From: WJMD01 sp964596015
GTDB lineage: Bacteria > Joyebacterota > Joyebacteria > Joyebacterales > Joyebacteraceae
Length of the DNA: 40,072 nt
Assembly (NCBI GenBank): GCA_964596015.1
Contig: CAZQSB010000024.1
Span: 1-40,072, forward strand
Reading direction: 5' to 3'
Shown: positions 1 to 8,780 of the stretch, one piece after another
How the letters are laid out: each line of letters begins with the position of its first letter
How positions within the stretch are numbered: the first letter of the stretch is position 1
Notes under the pieces: model-generated
Database searches by the model: none
What the model was told of the DNA's origin: nothing
What the model saw: the letters and a program-made list of their open reading frames with translations, nothing else
Made by a program: the position numbers and the translations under genes

Positions 1-297
1 GTCGGCCGGGGCCCAGTCGACGGCGCCGGAGTACGTCCGTTCGATGCCGACGAACGACGCGGTGAGCCGCTCGTCCGCCGTCGTGTCTGCTCCGTGGTCC
101 GCGCCCGCCCGACTCCACCCGCCCTTCGCGGGCGTCCCCGGAACGACCTCGCCCCTGCGCTCACGCACCGGCGGATGCGGGGCGGGCGACGGCGGCGACG
201 GTCGGCGGAGCCTGCGCCTGACGAGCGACGCGACCTGCCTCGGGCTCAGGTGCTGGACCGTTCTGAGATACGTGCCTATGGAAACGCGGTCTGTCAG
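1..297 (-). CDS. Heparinase II/III-like protein, N-terminal part (runs off window)
   Basis: The first 99 codons of a gene that continues past the left edge. The visible protein begins TDRVSIGTYLRTVQHLSPRQ and then RRRLRRP. About 50 residues later comes SFVGIERTYSGAVDW. This resembles the N-terminal helical region of heparinase II/III-family proteins found in exopolysaccharide loci, which start with a Y-x-R/N-T-V-x-x-L-x-x-x-Q segment and then a G-x-I/V-D-W motif. An in-frame TAG lies two codons upstream, so the start must be downstream of it. The best candidate is a CTG at 297-295, six bases after the AAGGAG inside the end of the CapK-like gene. The catalytic region is not in the window, so activity is unproven. 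Lyase or polysaccharide-tailoring function is inferred from family and context. Confidence 0.6.
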   Translation of the reverse strand, partial: MTDRVSIGTYLRTVQHLSPRQVASLVRRRLRRPSPPSPAPHPPVRERRGEVVPGTPAKGGWSRAGADHGADTTADERLTASFVGIERTYSGAVDWAPAD

Positions 298-300
298 CTT

Positions 301-1671
301 CTACTCCTTCACCAGTCTGCGAAGCTTGCCGCGGGAGGTCAGCGGGATGTCCTTCACGACCTCGACGGAGACATCGAGTTCGTCCCCGACCTTGTCGCGG
401 TAGGCTTTCTCGATGGCTTCGGCGTCGGCCGGCGAGAAGTCCGGCGCCGCGACCACCCGCAGCGTAACACGGCCGGGCTCTGTCTGCCGGTACTGGTATC
501 TCGCGACGCGCTCGAAGAGGTCGCCGTGCATGTTGAGCGCGGCGAGAGAGATCGGAGCGCCTCTCCGGCCCTCCAGCATGTCCTGCTCCCAGCGTCCCTC
601 CACCTCGTCGAAGCGCTCCCACTCGCGGCCGCACTCACACTCGCGCGCGCGGCGGCGGGCGCGGTCACCCGTTCTGTACCGGATGAACGGAAGCGAGCGG
701 TTCAGAAGCCCTGTGCCGACGAGCTCCCCGCGCTCGCCGTCCTCGATGCACGGGCTGCCGTCCTCCGCGACGATCTCGAGGATGCCATAGTCCGGTACGT
801 GATGATAGACCGACGTCTTCTCGCACTCCGTCCCGAGGATGAGCCTCTCGCTGTGGCCGTAGAAGGAGAACGCCCTCAGCCTGAAGGCCTTCTCGATACG
901 CTCCCGCTGGTCGGGCGTCGTCCCTTCCGAGGCCAGGAAGGCGGCCCGCATCGGCGGGAGCGTCTCCGTCAGGTCGTGACGGAGCACGTACTCGGCGAGC
1001 GTATTGATGGCTGAAGGATAGCCGTGCAGGAAGCGCGGCCGGTACCGGATGAGTTCATCGACATAGGCCCCGAGGTTCCGCTCGCTCATGTGGAACGGCG
1101 AGAACTGAAACTCGTTGTAGATCGGGTTCTCCTGCCAGTAGACACCTTCGGGAAGATGCGAGAAGGAGACTCCGCGGAAGGTCGCGCGACGGTCGCGAGG
1201 GCTGAACCCGACGATGCCCCAGATGCGGTGGATGAAGGCCGTCTCGACCGATTGCGAGTCGTCGTCCACGTAGAAGCGAAGCTGACGACCGGACGTGCCG
1301 CCGGTCGTGATCTCGTAGTGCGGGATCTGGTCGAGGTTCTGCGGAAGATAGTCCCGCATGTTCTCCTGAAGCGTCGTCTTGTCAAGAAGCGGGAACTCTG
1401 AGAGGGCTTCGAACGCCGAGTGCCGTTCGACGACGTCCCGGAACCTCCGGTATGCGGGGACCTGCTCCGTCACGAACGAGAGGAGTTCGCCGAGTTCCCG
1501 TTCCTGGTACGCGCGCTGCTCCTCGGGTGTCGCGCGCTCGAACCGTGGACCGCGCCGGACGACGTTCCGGTACGACTCCCCCGCGACGAGCCCGAAGGGA
1601 AGCGTTCCGATGAGCCTCCGGACCCAGAGCGGCGCCGACTCGTAGAGCTTCCGTCTGGCGGTGAAGCTCAT
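301..1671 (-). CDS. CapK/PaaK-like adenylate-forming enzyme
   Basis: A 456-residue protein of the phenylacetate-CoA ligase (PaaK)/CapK branch of the ANL superfamily. Visible marks are the ATP-binding loop TTGGTSGRQLRFY near residue 130, the FYGHSER segment near 275, the RYRTGDR motif near 340 and a C-terminal SRGKLRR with the usual catalytic lysine. These proteins activate a carboxylate as an adenylate and often occur in capsule loci, where their exact substrate is unclear. The ATG overlaps the stop of the upstream glycosyltransferase by four bases (ATGA), and the heparinase-like gene starts within about four bases of its stop, so all three are translationally chained. Family assignment is firm. 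The role in polysaccharide modification is inferred from context. Confidence 0.85.
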   Translation of the reverse strand: MSFTARRKLYESAPLWVRRLIGTLPFGLVAGESYRNVVRRGPRFERATPEEQRAYQERELGELLSFVTEQVPAYRRFRDVVERHSAFEALSEFPLLDKTTLQENMRDYLPQNLDQIPHYEITTGGTSGRQLRFYVDDDSQSVETAFIHRIWGIVGFSPRDRRATFRGVSFSHLPEGVYWQENPIYNEFQFSPFHMSERNLGAYVDELIRYRPRFLHGYPSAINTLAEYVLRHDLTETLPPMRAAFLASEGTTPDQRERIEKAFRLRAFSFYGHSERLILGTECEKTSVYHHVPDYGILEIVAEDGSPCIEDGERGELVGTGLLNRSLPFIRYRTGDRARRRARECECGREWERFDEVEGRWEQDMLEGRRGAPISLAALNMHGDLFERVARYQYRQTEPGRVTLRVVAAPDFSPADAEAIEKAYRDKVGDELDVSVEVVKDIPLTSRGKLRRLVKE

Positions 1672-2744
1672 GCGCCACTCCCGGTTCGTTGCGTCTCATC
1701 GCCCGGCCCTGCGAGCTCCCGGCAGATCTCGACGAAGCGGTCGTGCCAGCGATTCTCGTCGTAGAGCTCGCGGCGCTCCCGTACGCCCTCTCGCAGCTTC
1801 CGGTAGCGCCTCGCATCCGCCGCGAGTCCGTTCATCGCGGCGGCCAGCGCGTCGGCGTCGCGCGGCGGGACGAGAATCCCACAGGTCTCGTCCACCAGTT
1901 CCTCGAGCGTCGAAAGACGCGACACGATGACGGGGAGACCCGCAGCGTACGCTTCAATGACGACGCCCGGGTATCCCTCCCGGTAGCTCGGGAGAACGAG
2001 AGCGTCGTGGTCGAGCAGAACGCCATGGACGCATTGCGGCTCGAGGTAGCCGCGGTACCTCACTTTGTCTTCGCTCCTGAAGTCCGAAACATCAACGTCG
2101 AACCCAGGAGCTCCGTAGACGTCGACGAAGGCCCCTTCCGGCAAGGACCTGCTCGCCGCGACCAGCTCACGGAGCCCCTTCTCCCTGCGCAGATGTCCAA
2201 GGTAGATGTACCGAGTGCATGACGCATGAGCTCCTTCGATCGCGCTCGGCAGAGTCGGCATCGGTCGGGAGTTCGGGTGCCACTCAGCATGTTCGATGCC
2301 CACGGAGCGGGCACGCTCGACGAGTTCCTTCGTTTCCGCGAGATACCGGTCGACACGCCTGAGAGTCCTGACGATGACACGCCGCCTCAGCCAGTCGAAA
2401 TCGAGGAAGTCGGTACCTCCGAACTTCCTCACCACGAGGGGTACGCGGTTCTTCCCCGCGAGCGACGAGATGACCGGTCCCATGATGTGGAGCGCCGTCG
2501 TCGAGACGTGGAGCGCCACCACGTCACAGTCAGGCACGGCGTCCAGAAGTTCGCGGTGCAGGGCCGCGAACGCCGCGGCCGCGAGCGGCCCTTTTCCGCG
2601 GACGCCGCTCGTGTCGACGACCGTCGTCTCGACCTCCTCGCGCTCTTCCATGGCGTTCACGAGCCGCTTGAAGAGGAGCGTCGTCCCTCCGATGGGAGGA
2701 GGAAGGGGACCAGCGAGGAGGACGCGCGTTCTGCGGCTAGTCAC
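1668..2744 (-). CDS. Glycosyltransferase family 4 (GT-B fold)
   Basis: A 358-residue retaining glycosyltransferase. The N-terminal Rossmann half begins RVLLAGPLPPPIGGTT, a glycine-rich donor/acceptor loop typical of GT4. The C-terminal half carries YLGHLRREKGLRELVAA near residue 180 and the E-x7-E signature in LPSYREGYPGVVIEAYAAG near 255. It would add a sugar to the growing lipid-linked repeat unit on the cytoplasmic face of the inner membrane. The start is GTG behind GGAGG and overlaps the end of the upstream glycosyltransferase by eight bases. The next gene overlaps its stop by four. Sugar specificity cannot be read from the sequence. Confidence 0.88.
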   Translation of the reverse strand: MTSRRTRVLLAGPLPPPIGGTTLLFKRLVNAMEEREEVETTVVDTSGVRGKGPLAAAAFAALHRELLDAVPDCDVVALHVSTTALHIMGPVISSLAGKNRVPLVVRKFGGTDFLDFDWLRRRVIVRTLRRVDRYLAETKELVERARSVGIEHAEWHPNSRPMPTLPSAIEGAHASCTRYIYLGHLRREKGLRELVAASRSLPEGAFVDVYGAPGFDVDVSDFRSEDKVRYRGYLEPQCVHGVLLDHDALVLPSYREGYPGVVIEAYAAGLPVIVSRLSTLEELVDETCGILVPPRDADALAAAMNGLAADARRYRKLREGVRERRELYDENRWHDRFVEICRELAGPGDETQRTGSGA

Positions 2745-3867
2745 CCGACACCTCCGGAAGCAGACACGGTTCGGCCCGAAGGAACCGGACGATCCTCTCA
2801 GCGTTCGATCGCCACGAGTACGACGTCAGAGCGAGGCGCCTGGCAGAAGCAGCGATCCGGGACGCGAGTGCTCCGTCTCTCAGGAGGATCTCTATCGAAG
2901 CGGCAAGATGATCGGGGTCGCCCGGCGTGAAGAGCAGAGCATGCTCTCCCGACGTCACGATCTCGCGGATGTTGGGGAGATCGGGAAGCACGGTCGGTCT
3001 GCCCGACCCGAGATACTCGAACACCTTGACGGGCGAGCCGTAGTCCTCGGTGTTGGGCAGCACGAGAACGGAGGCGCTCGAGGCGATCCGCATGACCTCG
3101 GAGCGTTTTCTCCTTCCCAGGAATCTCACCTGCCGGCGGACACCGAGAGACTCGGCGAGCTCCTCGAGGTCGCGGGTGTCTCCGCTGCCGACGAGGATGA
3201 GATCGGGAGCAATGTGCCGATCTACGCGAGAGTAGGCCTCGATGAGGAGATCGGCTCTGTGCCACGGCTTGAAATTCCCGATGAACACGATTCCCTGATG
3301 TTCCACGCCGGTCGCCGTCTCACGCGTCCGTTCCTCGGTCAGCCCGGGGTCGCAACCGTTGTGAACGACTACCACCCTCTCTTCAGAGATTCCTCTCTCG
3401 ACAAGCCGAGCTCTGAGCACGCCGGAGACGGCGACAATCCTGGGCGCGGCCTTGAGGGCCCGCAGCTCCAGCCACTCGGAGAGGCGGAGCAACCAGGTGG
3501 GGAAACGACGCAGCCCGTGGGGCTCTTCGCGAAGCGTCGCGTTCACCTCGACGGCGAAGGGGCGGCCGAGCGCTCTGAGAACGGGGTAGACGGGCGCGAT
3601 ATCGTGATAGTGCCGGATGAAGAGACACCGTTCGCTGAGAGACGCGCTCACGATGCCGAACAGCAGCCGGATCCGGGCAAACCCGCGAGAGAGGCGTGAG
3701 GCAGGTCCGGAAGCCTGGAAGCTCTCAACAAGACGCGGGGTACTGAGAAGCTCGGCAGTCACTCCGAGCTGCTTCATGCCGGAGAGCGTTCCCTGAACGT
3801 GGATCCAGGGCGCTGCGAGATGATCGAGATGCACCGTGGGGTGCGCGATGTAGAGCAGCGAGGACAA
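2737..3867 (-). CDS. Glycosyltransferase family 4 (GT-B fold)
   Basis: A 376-residue GT4 enzyme. It begins MSSLLYIAHPTVHLDHLAAP and has a GIVFIGNFKPWHRADLLIEA hinge segment near residue 190, then VRFLGRRKRSEV and VLVLPNTEDYGSPVKVFEYL near 285, which carries the second half-signature (E in FEYLGSGRPTV). The start is TTG at 3867, supported by GAGGAGG six bases upstream. No ATG offers a better site. It follows the O-antigen ligase-like gene by 16 bases and overlaps the next glycosyltransferase by eight. It is probably a second repeat-unit transferase; donor and acceptor are unknown. Confidence 0.87.
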   Translation of the reverse strand: MSSLLYIAHPTVHLDHLAAPWIHVQGTLSGMKQLGVTAELLSTPRLVESFQASGPASRLSRGFARIRLLFGIVSASLSERCLFIRHYHDIAPVYPVLRALGRPFAVEVNATLREEPHGLRRFPTWLLRLSEWLELRALKAAPRIVAVSGVLRARLVERGISEERVVVVHNGCDPGLTEERTRETATGVEHQGIVFIGNFKPWHRADLLIEAYSRVDRHIAPDLILVGSGDTRDLEELAESLGVRRQVRFLGRRKRSEVMRIASSASVLVLPNTEDYGSPVKVFEYLGSGRPTVLPDLPNIREIVTSGEHALLFTPGDPDHLAASIEILLRDGALASRIAASARRLALTSYSWRSNAERIVRFLRAEPCLLPEVSGD

Positions 3868-3883
3868 TCACGCCTCCTCATTC

Positions 3884-5170
3884 CTATCCCTCGGCGAGAG
3901 CCCGGTCCCGCGCCATATGGCCCTGACGGATCGGTACCCGCTGCGCCGCCTCGCTCGCAACTGGCAGCGCGCTGAGCGCGAGAATGAAGGCGCACGAGAG
4001 CGGCACGAGCTCGTTCGTACTGACGTCGCCCGTGACCTGAGCGTTCGCGAGGGTGAAAGTGTAGAAGCCGATGCCCAGAGGAACGAGTCGGCGGAATCGC
4101 GGCGCCGAGAGCGCCCTTCCGGAAAGCCGTGACAGACGGAAGAGCGGCCAGAGCAGGAACCAGAGGAGGAGGGAGAGTCCGGCGACGCCGTTCTCGTACA
4201 GCACTTCGAGGAAGACGTTGTGAGGGTAGTGCCTCACGTCGGTCCCTCTGTCGAAGTGGGCGAAATCGCCGGTCCCCCCGCCGAAGAGCATTTCCGGCAG
4301 GCCACCTCCGAGGTATCCCTCTACGGCTCTGCCCCAGCCTTCCACCCGCTGTTGCACAGAGAGCGCGGCCGTACCGACGACTCTCAGTTCCGCCAGCGAC
4401 TCGGTTCGAAACGCTCCGTACGAGACCATGAGCCCGAGGACGAGCGCGACGACGAGCACGACGGCGAACATCCGTCCGAGAAGCGTCCCGGTCGCCGCTC
4501 CGTAGCCCGCGGAGGCCGCCAGGAATCCCAGTATCGGCCCCTTGGACGCCGTCGCCGCAAGATACCCGAGAAGCGGCGGCACCGAGACGAACAGCGCCAG
4601 ACGGAACCACACGTTGATCCGGGTGCCCATTGCCCAGAAGATCGCCAGAAGCGAGAGTCCCAGGACGCGTCCCAGGTAGATCGGGTTCTGCGTTTCGACG
4701 GCGAGGCGGAAGAACCTGTTGGCGTCCGTCAGCAGGGCAAACGGGCTCCCCTCGGTCGCGTAGAGCAGAGCCCCGTACATGAGCCCTCCCGCGGCCAGCC
4801 CGGCCACGAAACTCTCCAGCACGGCCTCGCGACGCATGAGCGAAAGAAACGCGACCGGCACAGCCACCCAGTGAACGGCGATGAGGACGACCTTCCATGC
4901 TCCGTAAAGCGGCGCGCCGGTCGTGATGAGTCCGACGACCATCAGAGCGACGAGGAGCAGGGAAGGCAACACGAAGCGGGGGAGCCGCACGGACCACCCG
5001 GTCATCGTCGAGCGCAGCAGCGCCCACACGATGAGAAGGACGGCGGCCAACGAGCGGGCAAGCGGAACGTCGGCCACGGCCAGCAGGCCCGATCCCATGA
5101 CGACGAGCACCCCCGCCGTCAGTGCGACGAGACGATCGAGCGACAAGGCTCCGTCCGCTCTTCCGTTCAA
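3884..5170 (-). CDS. O-antigen ligase/polymerase-like membrane protein
   Basis: A 428-residue polytopic membrane protein with about ten to twelve hydrophobic segments. Family marks are ETQNPIYLGRVLG near residue 180 and the periplasmic-loop motif DVRHYPHNVFLEVLYENG near 320, the H-N-x-x-L/F-E pattern of the Wzy_C/WaaL O-antigen ligase family. These enzymes polymerise or transfer lipid-linked glycans at the periplasmic face. The frame is open far upstream, inside the Wzz gene, but the supported start is TTG at 5170. It overlaps the Wzz stop (TTGA) and sits six bases after GGGAGG. In a locus with Wzx and Wzz a Wzy polymerase role is most likely, but ligase and polymerase cannot be separated by sequence. 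Confidence 0.82.
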   Translation of the reverse strand: MNGRADGALSLDRLVALTAGVLVVMGSGLLAVADVPLARSLAAVLLIVWALLRSTMTGWSVRLPRFVLPSLLLVALMVVGLITTGAPLYGAWKVVLIAVHWVAVPVAFLSLMRREAVLESFVAGLAAGGLMYGALLYATEGSPFALLTDANRFFRLAVETQNPIYLGRVLGLSLLAIFWAMGTRINVWFRLALFVSVPPLLGYLAATASKGPILGFLAASAGYGAATGTLLGRMFAVVLVVALVLGLMVSYGAFRTESLAELRVVGTAALSVQQRVEGWGRAVEGYLGGGLPEMLFGGGTGDFAHFDRGTDVRHYPHNVFLEVLYENGVAGLSLLLWFLLWPLFRLSRLSGRALSAPRFRRLVPLGIGFYTFTLANAQVTGDVSTNELVPLSCAFILALSALPVASEAAQRVPIRQGHMARDRALAEG

Positions 5171-6066
5171 TCGCCCTCCCGGATGTCCTGGGATGCGACC
5201 ATCGGCGCTGAATACCGCCCCGACCGGCCTTCGCGATAAAGAGCGAGAGCCGTTCCCGCCAGAGCCCCAAGCAGAAGCCCCACAAGAGCGATGATCCGCC
5301 TGTTCGGACTGACCTTGTCCTCCGGGGGCACGGCAGGATCGAGCACCTCGAACCCGTATTCGTTGCGTACGTTCGCGAGCATCTTGCGCTGCATCTCCAG
5401 CTCGACGAGACGATACAGGGCGTCCCGGACCTCGCCGGCCGTCGTCTGCTGCAACTCTCTCGAGAGGTAGTCCAGGCTGCTTTCCGCCTCCCTGATGGCC
5501 CGGTCCCTGAGATACCTGTTCGCACGAGCGACCAGCAAGTTGGCCCACTCCGAAGCCGTCGCCGGTTCCGTCCACTCGACCGACAGCGTGATGAGGCCTG
5601 TCTCCTCGTTCAGATAGACGTGGCGAACTGAGGAATCGAAGTACCTGTATGCCCTCCACATCGTTGGAGTATCGCTGCCGGCGCTCTCGTGCCACCCCCC
5701 GCTCTCCTCGTCCCATTGATCCGGATAGAGCTCGGGAAGCACCTCTTCCTCCCTGATGAAGCGATAGGTGAACTGCCGGGAGGCAAGCAGCGCCATGAGT
5801 TCCTCTCTCCTCTGTGTTGCCGTGCCGGGACCCCCGAGCCCCGCAAGATCGAGATAGCGTCTTGAGGTCTCGGTGAGCATCCCGTCGCTCTCGGTTCCCG
5901 AAGGAGCGAGGAGGGTCGATGCGCGATAGACGGGCGTCATCAGATAGGAAGCCGCAATGGCTGCGGCAGTGAACAACACGACAGCAGTCAGCACTCTCCA
6001 TCGATGGTTCAGGACCGCGCCGAAAACGTCGGAGACAGTGATCTCAGCACTCTCTTGTCTCATCAT
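5167..6066 (-). CDS. Wzz-type polysaccharide chain-length/co-polymerase protein
   Basis: A 299-residue protein with the Wzz layout. A short cytoplasmic N-terminus (ITVSDVFGAVLNHRWRV) precedes a first membrane segment near residues 20-40, then a periplasmic domain starting with the typical TPVYRASTLLAP, a coiled region (RELQQTTAGEVRDALYRLVE), a proline-rich stretch (DPAVPPEDKVSPNRR) and a second membrane segment near 260-280. It lacks a fused tyrosine-kinase domain, and no separate Wzc-type kinase gene lies in the window. I chose the first of two adjacent ATG codons at 6066. The open frame runs further upstream but would overlap the flippase gene and has no better ribosome site. It should set chain length with the Wzy-like protein encoded next. 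Confidence 0.83.
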   Translation of the reverse strand: MMRQESAEITVSDVFGAVLNHRWRVLTAVVLFTAAAIAASYLMTPVYRASTLLAPSGTESDGMLTETSRRYLDLAGLGGPGTATQRREELMALLASRQFTYRFIREEEVLPELYPDQWDEESGGWHESAGSDTPTMWRAYRYFDSSVRHVYLNEETGLITLSVEWTEPATASEWANLLVARANRYLRDRAIREAESSLDYLSRELQQTTAGEVRDALYRLVELEMQRKMLANVRNEYGFEVLDPAVPPEDKVSPNRRIIALVGLLLGALAGTALALYREGRSGRYSAPMVASQDIREGD

Positions 6067-6127
6067 GGCATCCCATCTGCCGGGCCGCCGCACGGGCCCT
6101 TGGAGTCCCTGCCTGGTGGAGCGGCCA

Positions 6128-7657
6128 TCAGCGTCCGAACGACAGAACACGTCTTCTCAGAACAACGAACATGGCACGGTCGGTCTCGTCGAGCGCGCCG
6201 AGCAGCCGAAGCGCCAGCAGATAGACGCCGGCCAGAAGCACAAGCGCGAGCGCCGTGAGCCATGGTCCCAGTGGGTGGAGTCTCTCGATCGCGAACCAGA
6301 AGGGAACGGCGGTGAGCACGATGGCTCCGGCTGTCCTCACCGACTGGATGTTGAAGGGCCAGAGGCCATGCAGAGCCCTCATCTCGGAAAGCCCTGCGAC
6401 TGCGGTCACGAAGACGGCGATCGATGTGGAAAAAGCCGCTCCCAGTATTCCCATTCGCGGGATCAGAACGTACCCGAGAGCGAGACTCAAGCCCAGCATC
6501 AGTATCGCGTTCAGCATGGAGAGCCTGGTACTGCCGAAGGCCTCGAGCGCAGCGGCCTGAGGACCGCACGCTGCGACCGCGAGCCGCCCCGCGGCGAGCA
6601 CGGCCAATGCTCCGAGACCGACATGATAGCTGTCAGGGAAGAGCGCTCCCACGATGTCGCGACCGAGAAGCGCCACGATGAGCCAAGCCAGCCCTCCCGC
6701 CATGAGCATCCATTTTCCAACCCGCTTGTAGAGAAGGTCGCTGTTCATGCGGTCTCTTGTCGCCGCGAACCCGGCCGACAGCGGTTTGTAGATCTGCGCG
6801 AACGAGGTCTGGATCAGCACGAGTATCAGCGCCATGTAGATGATGATCCTGTAGACACCCACTTCGGCCGGGGAGCGATAGATCCCGAGAAGAAGCACGC
6901 CGACGTTCGCCGCGAACACCACGACGAAGTTGTTCACGCTCAGGGGCCAGCAGAAGGACATCACCTGTTTGATATCCGATCTCTCGACCCTGTGGGAACG
7001 GAACTCCCGAAGAAGGCGGCCGCGGAAGAACACGAACGCCAGCACTGCCGCGAAGAACAGACTCACGACATAGGCCGAGACCCATCCCATGATCCCGAAG
7101 CCGAGAGAGAGCGCGGCCAGGGCGAGTCCGATCTTGAGTGATGGCAGGGCGAGTTGCTGAACGTAGACACGGTACCGAAGCTCCTTGATCCCGACGAAGG
7201 AAGCCGAAACCAGCTCGATCAAACCAAGCATGGGGACAGCGAGGAGCATCAGACGCAGGACCGGCGCGAAGCCGGGGGCTTTGAACACGTCGCGCGCCAG
7301 CCAACCGGCCCCGAGCGCAAGCAGGACCATGACCACCGCGGCGGCCGCCGCCGTGACGGTGAACACGGAGCGAAGAAGATGGGGCACACTCGCCTTGCGG
7401 CCGGCCGCCGTCAGATAGGGAATGAAGCGTTCGAGCCCGCGCGGTGTTCCCAGAAGCACGAAGATCATGGCGATGGCCAGGACCGATTGCCCGAGAGTGA
7501 AAAGACCGAGCCCTTCCGGGGTCAGCATCCGCGTGACGACCAGCAGGACAAGGTAGTTCAGCGCAGTCCCGACGAGAGCTCCGCCCAGACTGATTCCTGA
7601 CTCCTTGACGACCTTACCGGCCCACGCGGGTGCTGTCTGTGCGTCAGTGGTGCTCAC
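6128..7657 (-). CDS. Wzx-type polysaccharide flippase (MOP/MATE superfamily)
   Basis: A 509-residue membrane protein with about fourteen hydrophobic segments. Its N-terminus has the typical form KESGISLGGALVGTALNYLV followed by TRMLTPEGLGLFTLGQS, the pattern of the polysaccharide_synt/Wzx family. It would flip the undecaprenyl-linked repeat unit across the inner membrane. The proposed start is GTG at 7657 with only a weak purine-rich site upstream, so the exact start is less certain than the family. It lies between a GT2 gene (30-base gap) and the Wzz gene (61-base gap) in the same operon. Confidence 0.86.
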   Translation of the reverse strand: MSTTDAQTAPAWAGKVVKESGISLGGALVGTALNYLVLLVVTRMLTPEGLGLFTLGQSVLAIAMIFVLLGTPRGLERFIPYLTAAGRKASVPHLLRSVFTVTAAAAAVVMVLLALGAGWLARDVFKAPGFAPVLRLMLLAVPMLGLIELVSASFVGIKELRYRVYVQQLALPSLKIGLALAALSLGFGIMGWVSAYVVSLFFAAVLAFVFFRGRLLREFRSHRVERSDIKQVMSFCWPLSVNNFVVVFAANVGVLLLGIYRSPAEVGVYRIIIYMALILVLIQTSFAQIYKPLSAGFAATRDRMNSDLLYKRVGKWMLMAGGLAWLIVALLGRDIVGALFPDSYHVGLGALAVLAAGRLAVAACGPQAAALEAFGSTRLSMLNAILMLGLSLALGYVLIPRMGILGAAFSTSIAVFVTAVAGLSEMRALHGLWPFNIQSVRTAGAIVLTAVPFWFAIERLHPLGPWLTALALVLLAGVYLLALRLLGALDETDRAMFVVLRRRVLSFGR

Positions 7658-7687
7658 TCGCGATAACGCCCCAATCGTCAGGCGCCC

Positions 7688-8680
7688 TCATGAACGCGCC
7701 AGGAAACGTCTGATCGCACGGCGGACAGCGAGGACCGCCAACCCTGTCCGCCCCAGGGCAAAAAGCGGCATCATCAACCTGGGAGTCGACCATGACGGGT
7801 CGGCCCGCATTGCTTCTCTCAGCTCCTCCCGCGCTTCATGGAACCGACCCGCATCGCGGTGGTATCTGGCGAGCCGGAAGTGCAGGAGCGCCCTCTTCCT
7901 GGCGACCAGAGCCTCGAGCCCAGGGAACTCCTCGACTGCCCTTTCGATAAGGTCCGGAAGGTCGGAGAGCAACCTGTCGGTCCTTTGCGAGTAGTTCCCG
8001 CCATGGACTCGGTGGGCAGCCAGCGGCCGGTCGATGTAGTGAACGTCAGCGTTGCCCACAAGCCTGAGACACAGCTCGAAGTCGTCCATGCCACCTCTGA
8101 CTGTCTCATCGAACAGCCCGATGCGCTCGAAGGACGACCGCCGCACAAGAAGACCGATGAGTGGAATGAAGTTGTGCAGGAAGCAGGCCCGGAGACGTTC
8201 TTCCCTCGACATGAGATTCACGCTCTGAGGGATGTACTCGTGGTGACAACGGCCGAGAGTCCCGCCCTCTTCGTCGATCATCAGGACGTCAGAGAAGACG
8301 GCCTCCACTCCGTCCCCGCTTCGCTCAAGGGTCGACACCTGGACCTCGAGCTTCGACGGAAGCCACACATCATCCTGGTCGAGGAAGCCCACGTACCTGC
8401 CCCGACTCTCCAGGATGCCCGTGTTCCGCGCCGCTGCGATTCCCTTGTTCCGCTCGTGCTCGATGAGTCTGATTCTCGCGTCGCCCGCGGCCTCCTCAAG
8501 GACCACCGACCGGGACGAGTCGGTGGAACCGTCATCGACGACGACGATCTCCAGATCCTCAAGTGTCTGTCTCTGGATGCTCTGCAGGCACTCCCGGAGA
8601 TACCGTTCTCCGTTGAACGAGGGAACGACTGCGGACACGACCGGCGAGTGAGCTCTTCCAGCGGGCAAGGGAGGCTCCAT
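7688..8680 (-). CDS. Glycosyltransferase family 2 (GT-A fold)
   Basis: A 330-residue protein with a complete GT2 N-terminal domain: SAVVPSFNGERYLRECLQSI, then VVVDDGSTDSS near residue 50, GIAAARNTGI near 80, the DXD-type metal site FLDQDDVWLP near 100, and RGGMDDFELCLRL near 200 where the catalytic base is expected. The last 80 residues are helical with a TPR-like look (FRLARYHRDAGRFHEAREEL). The ATG at 8680 is chosen because the homologous domain starts just after it. The AGGAG upstream is rather far (about 13 bases), so a nearby alternative start is possible. It transfers one sugar of the repeat unit; specificity is unknown. Confidence 0.86.
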   Translation of the reverse strand: MEPPLPAGRAHSPVVSAVVPSFNGERYLRECLQSIQRQTLEDLEIVVVDDGSTDSSRSVVLEEAAGDARIRLIEHERNKGIAAARNTGILESRGRYVGFLDQDDVWLPSKLEVQVSTLERSGDGVEAVFSDVLMIDEEGGTLGRCHHEYIPQSVNLMSREERLRACFLHNFIPLIGLLVRRSSFERIGLFDETVRGGMDDFELCLRLVGNADVHYIDRPLAAHRVHGGNYSQRTDRLLSDLPDLIERAVEEFPGLEALVARKRALLHFRLARYHRDAGRFHEAREELREAMRADPSWSTPRLMMPLFALGRTGLAVLAVRRAIRRFLARS

Positions 8681-8780
8681 GGTGTCAGCGTCGTGCTCCT
8701 CCGACCACGCCGGACGCAAGCACGCGGGTGACGCACATTGAGAACGCGCGGTCCGGCGAGGTCCGAGGCGACGCGCGGTC

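Noticed and set aside
3884..6001. A 705-codon frame in which the O-antigen ligase-like protein would be extended into the Wzz gene
   Set aside because: The extra N-terminal part is the shifted frame of Wzz and has no membrane or family features; a TTG with GGGAGG at 5170 gives the normal length.
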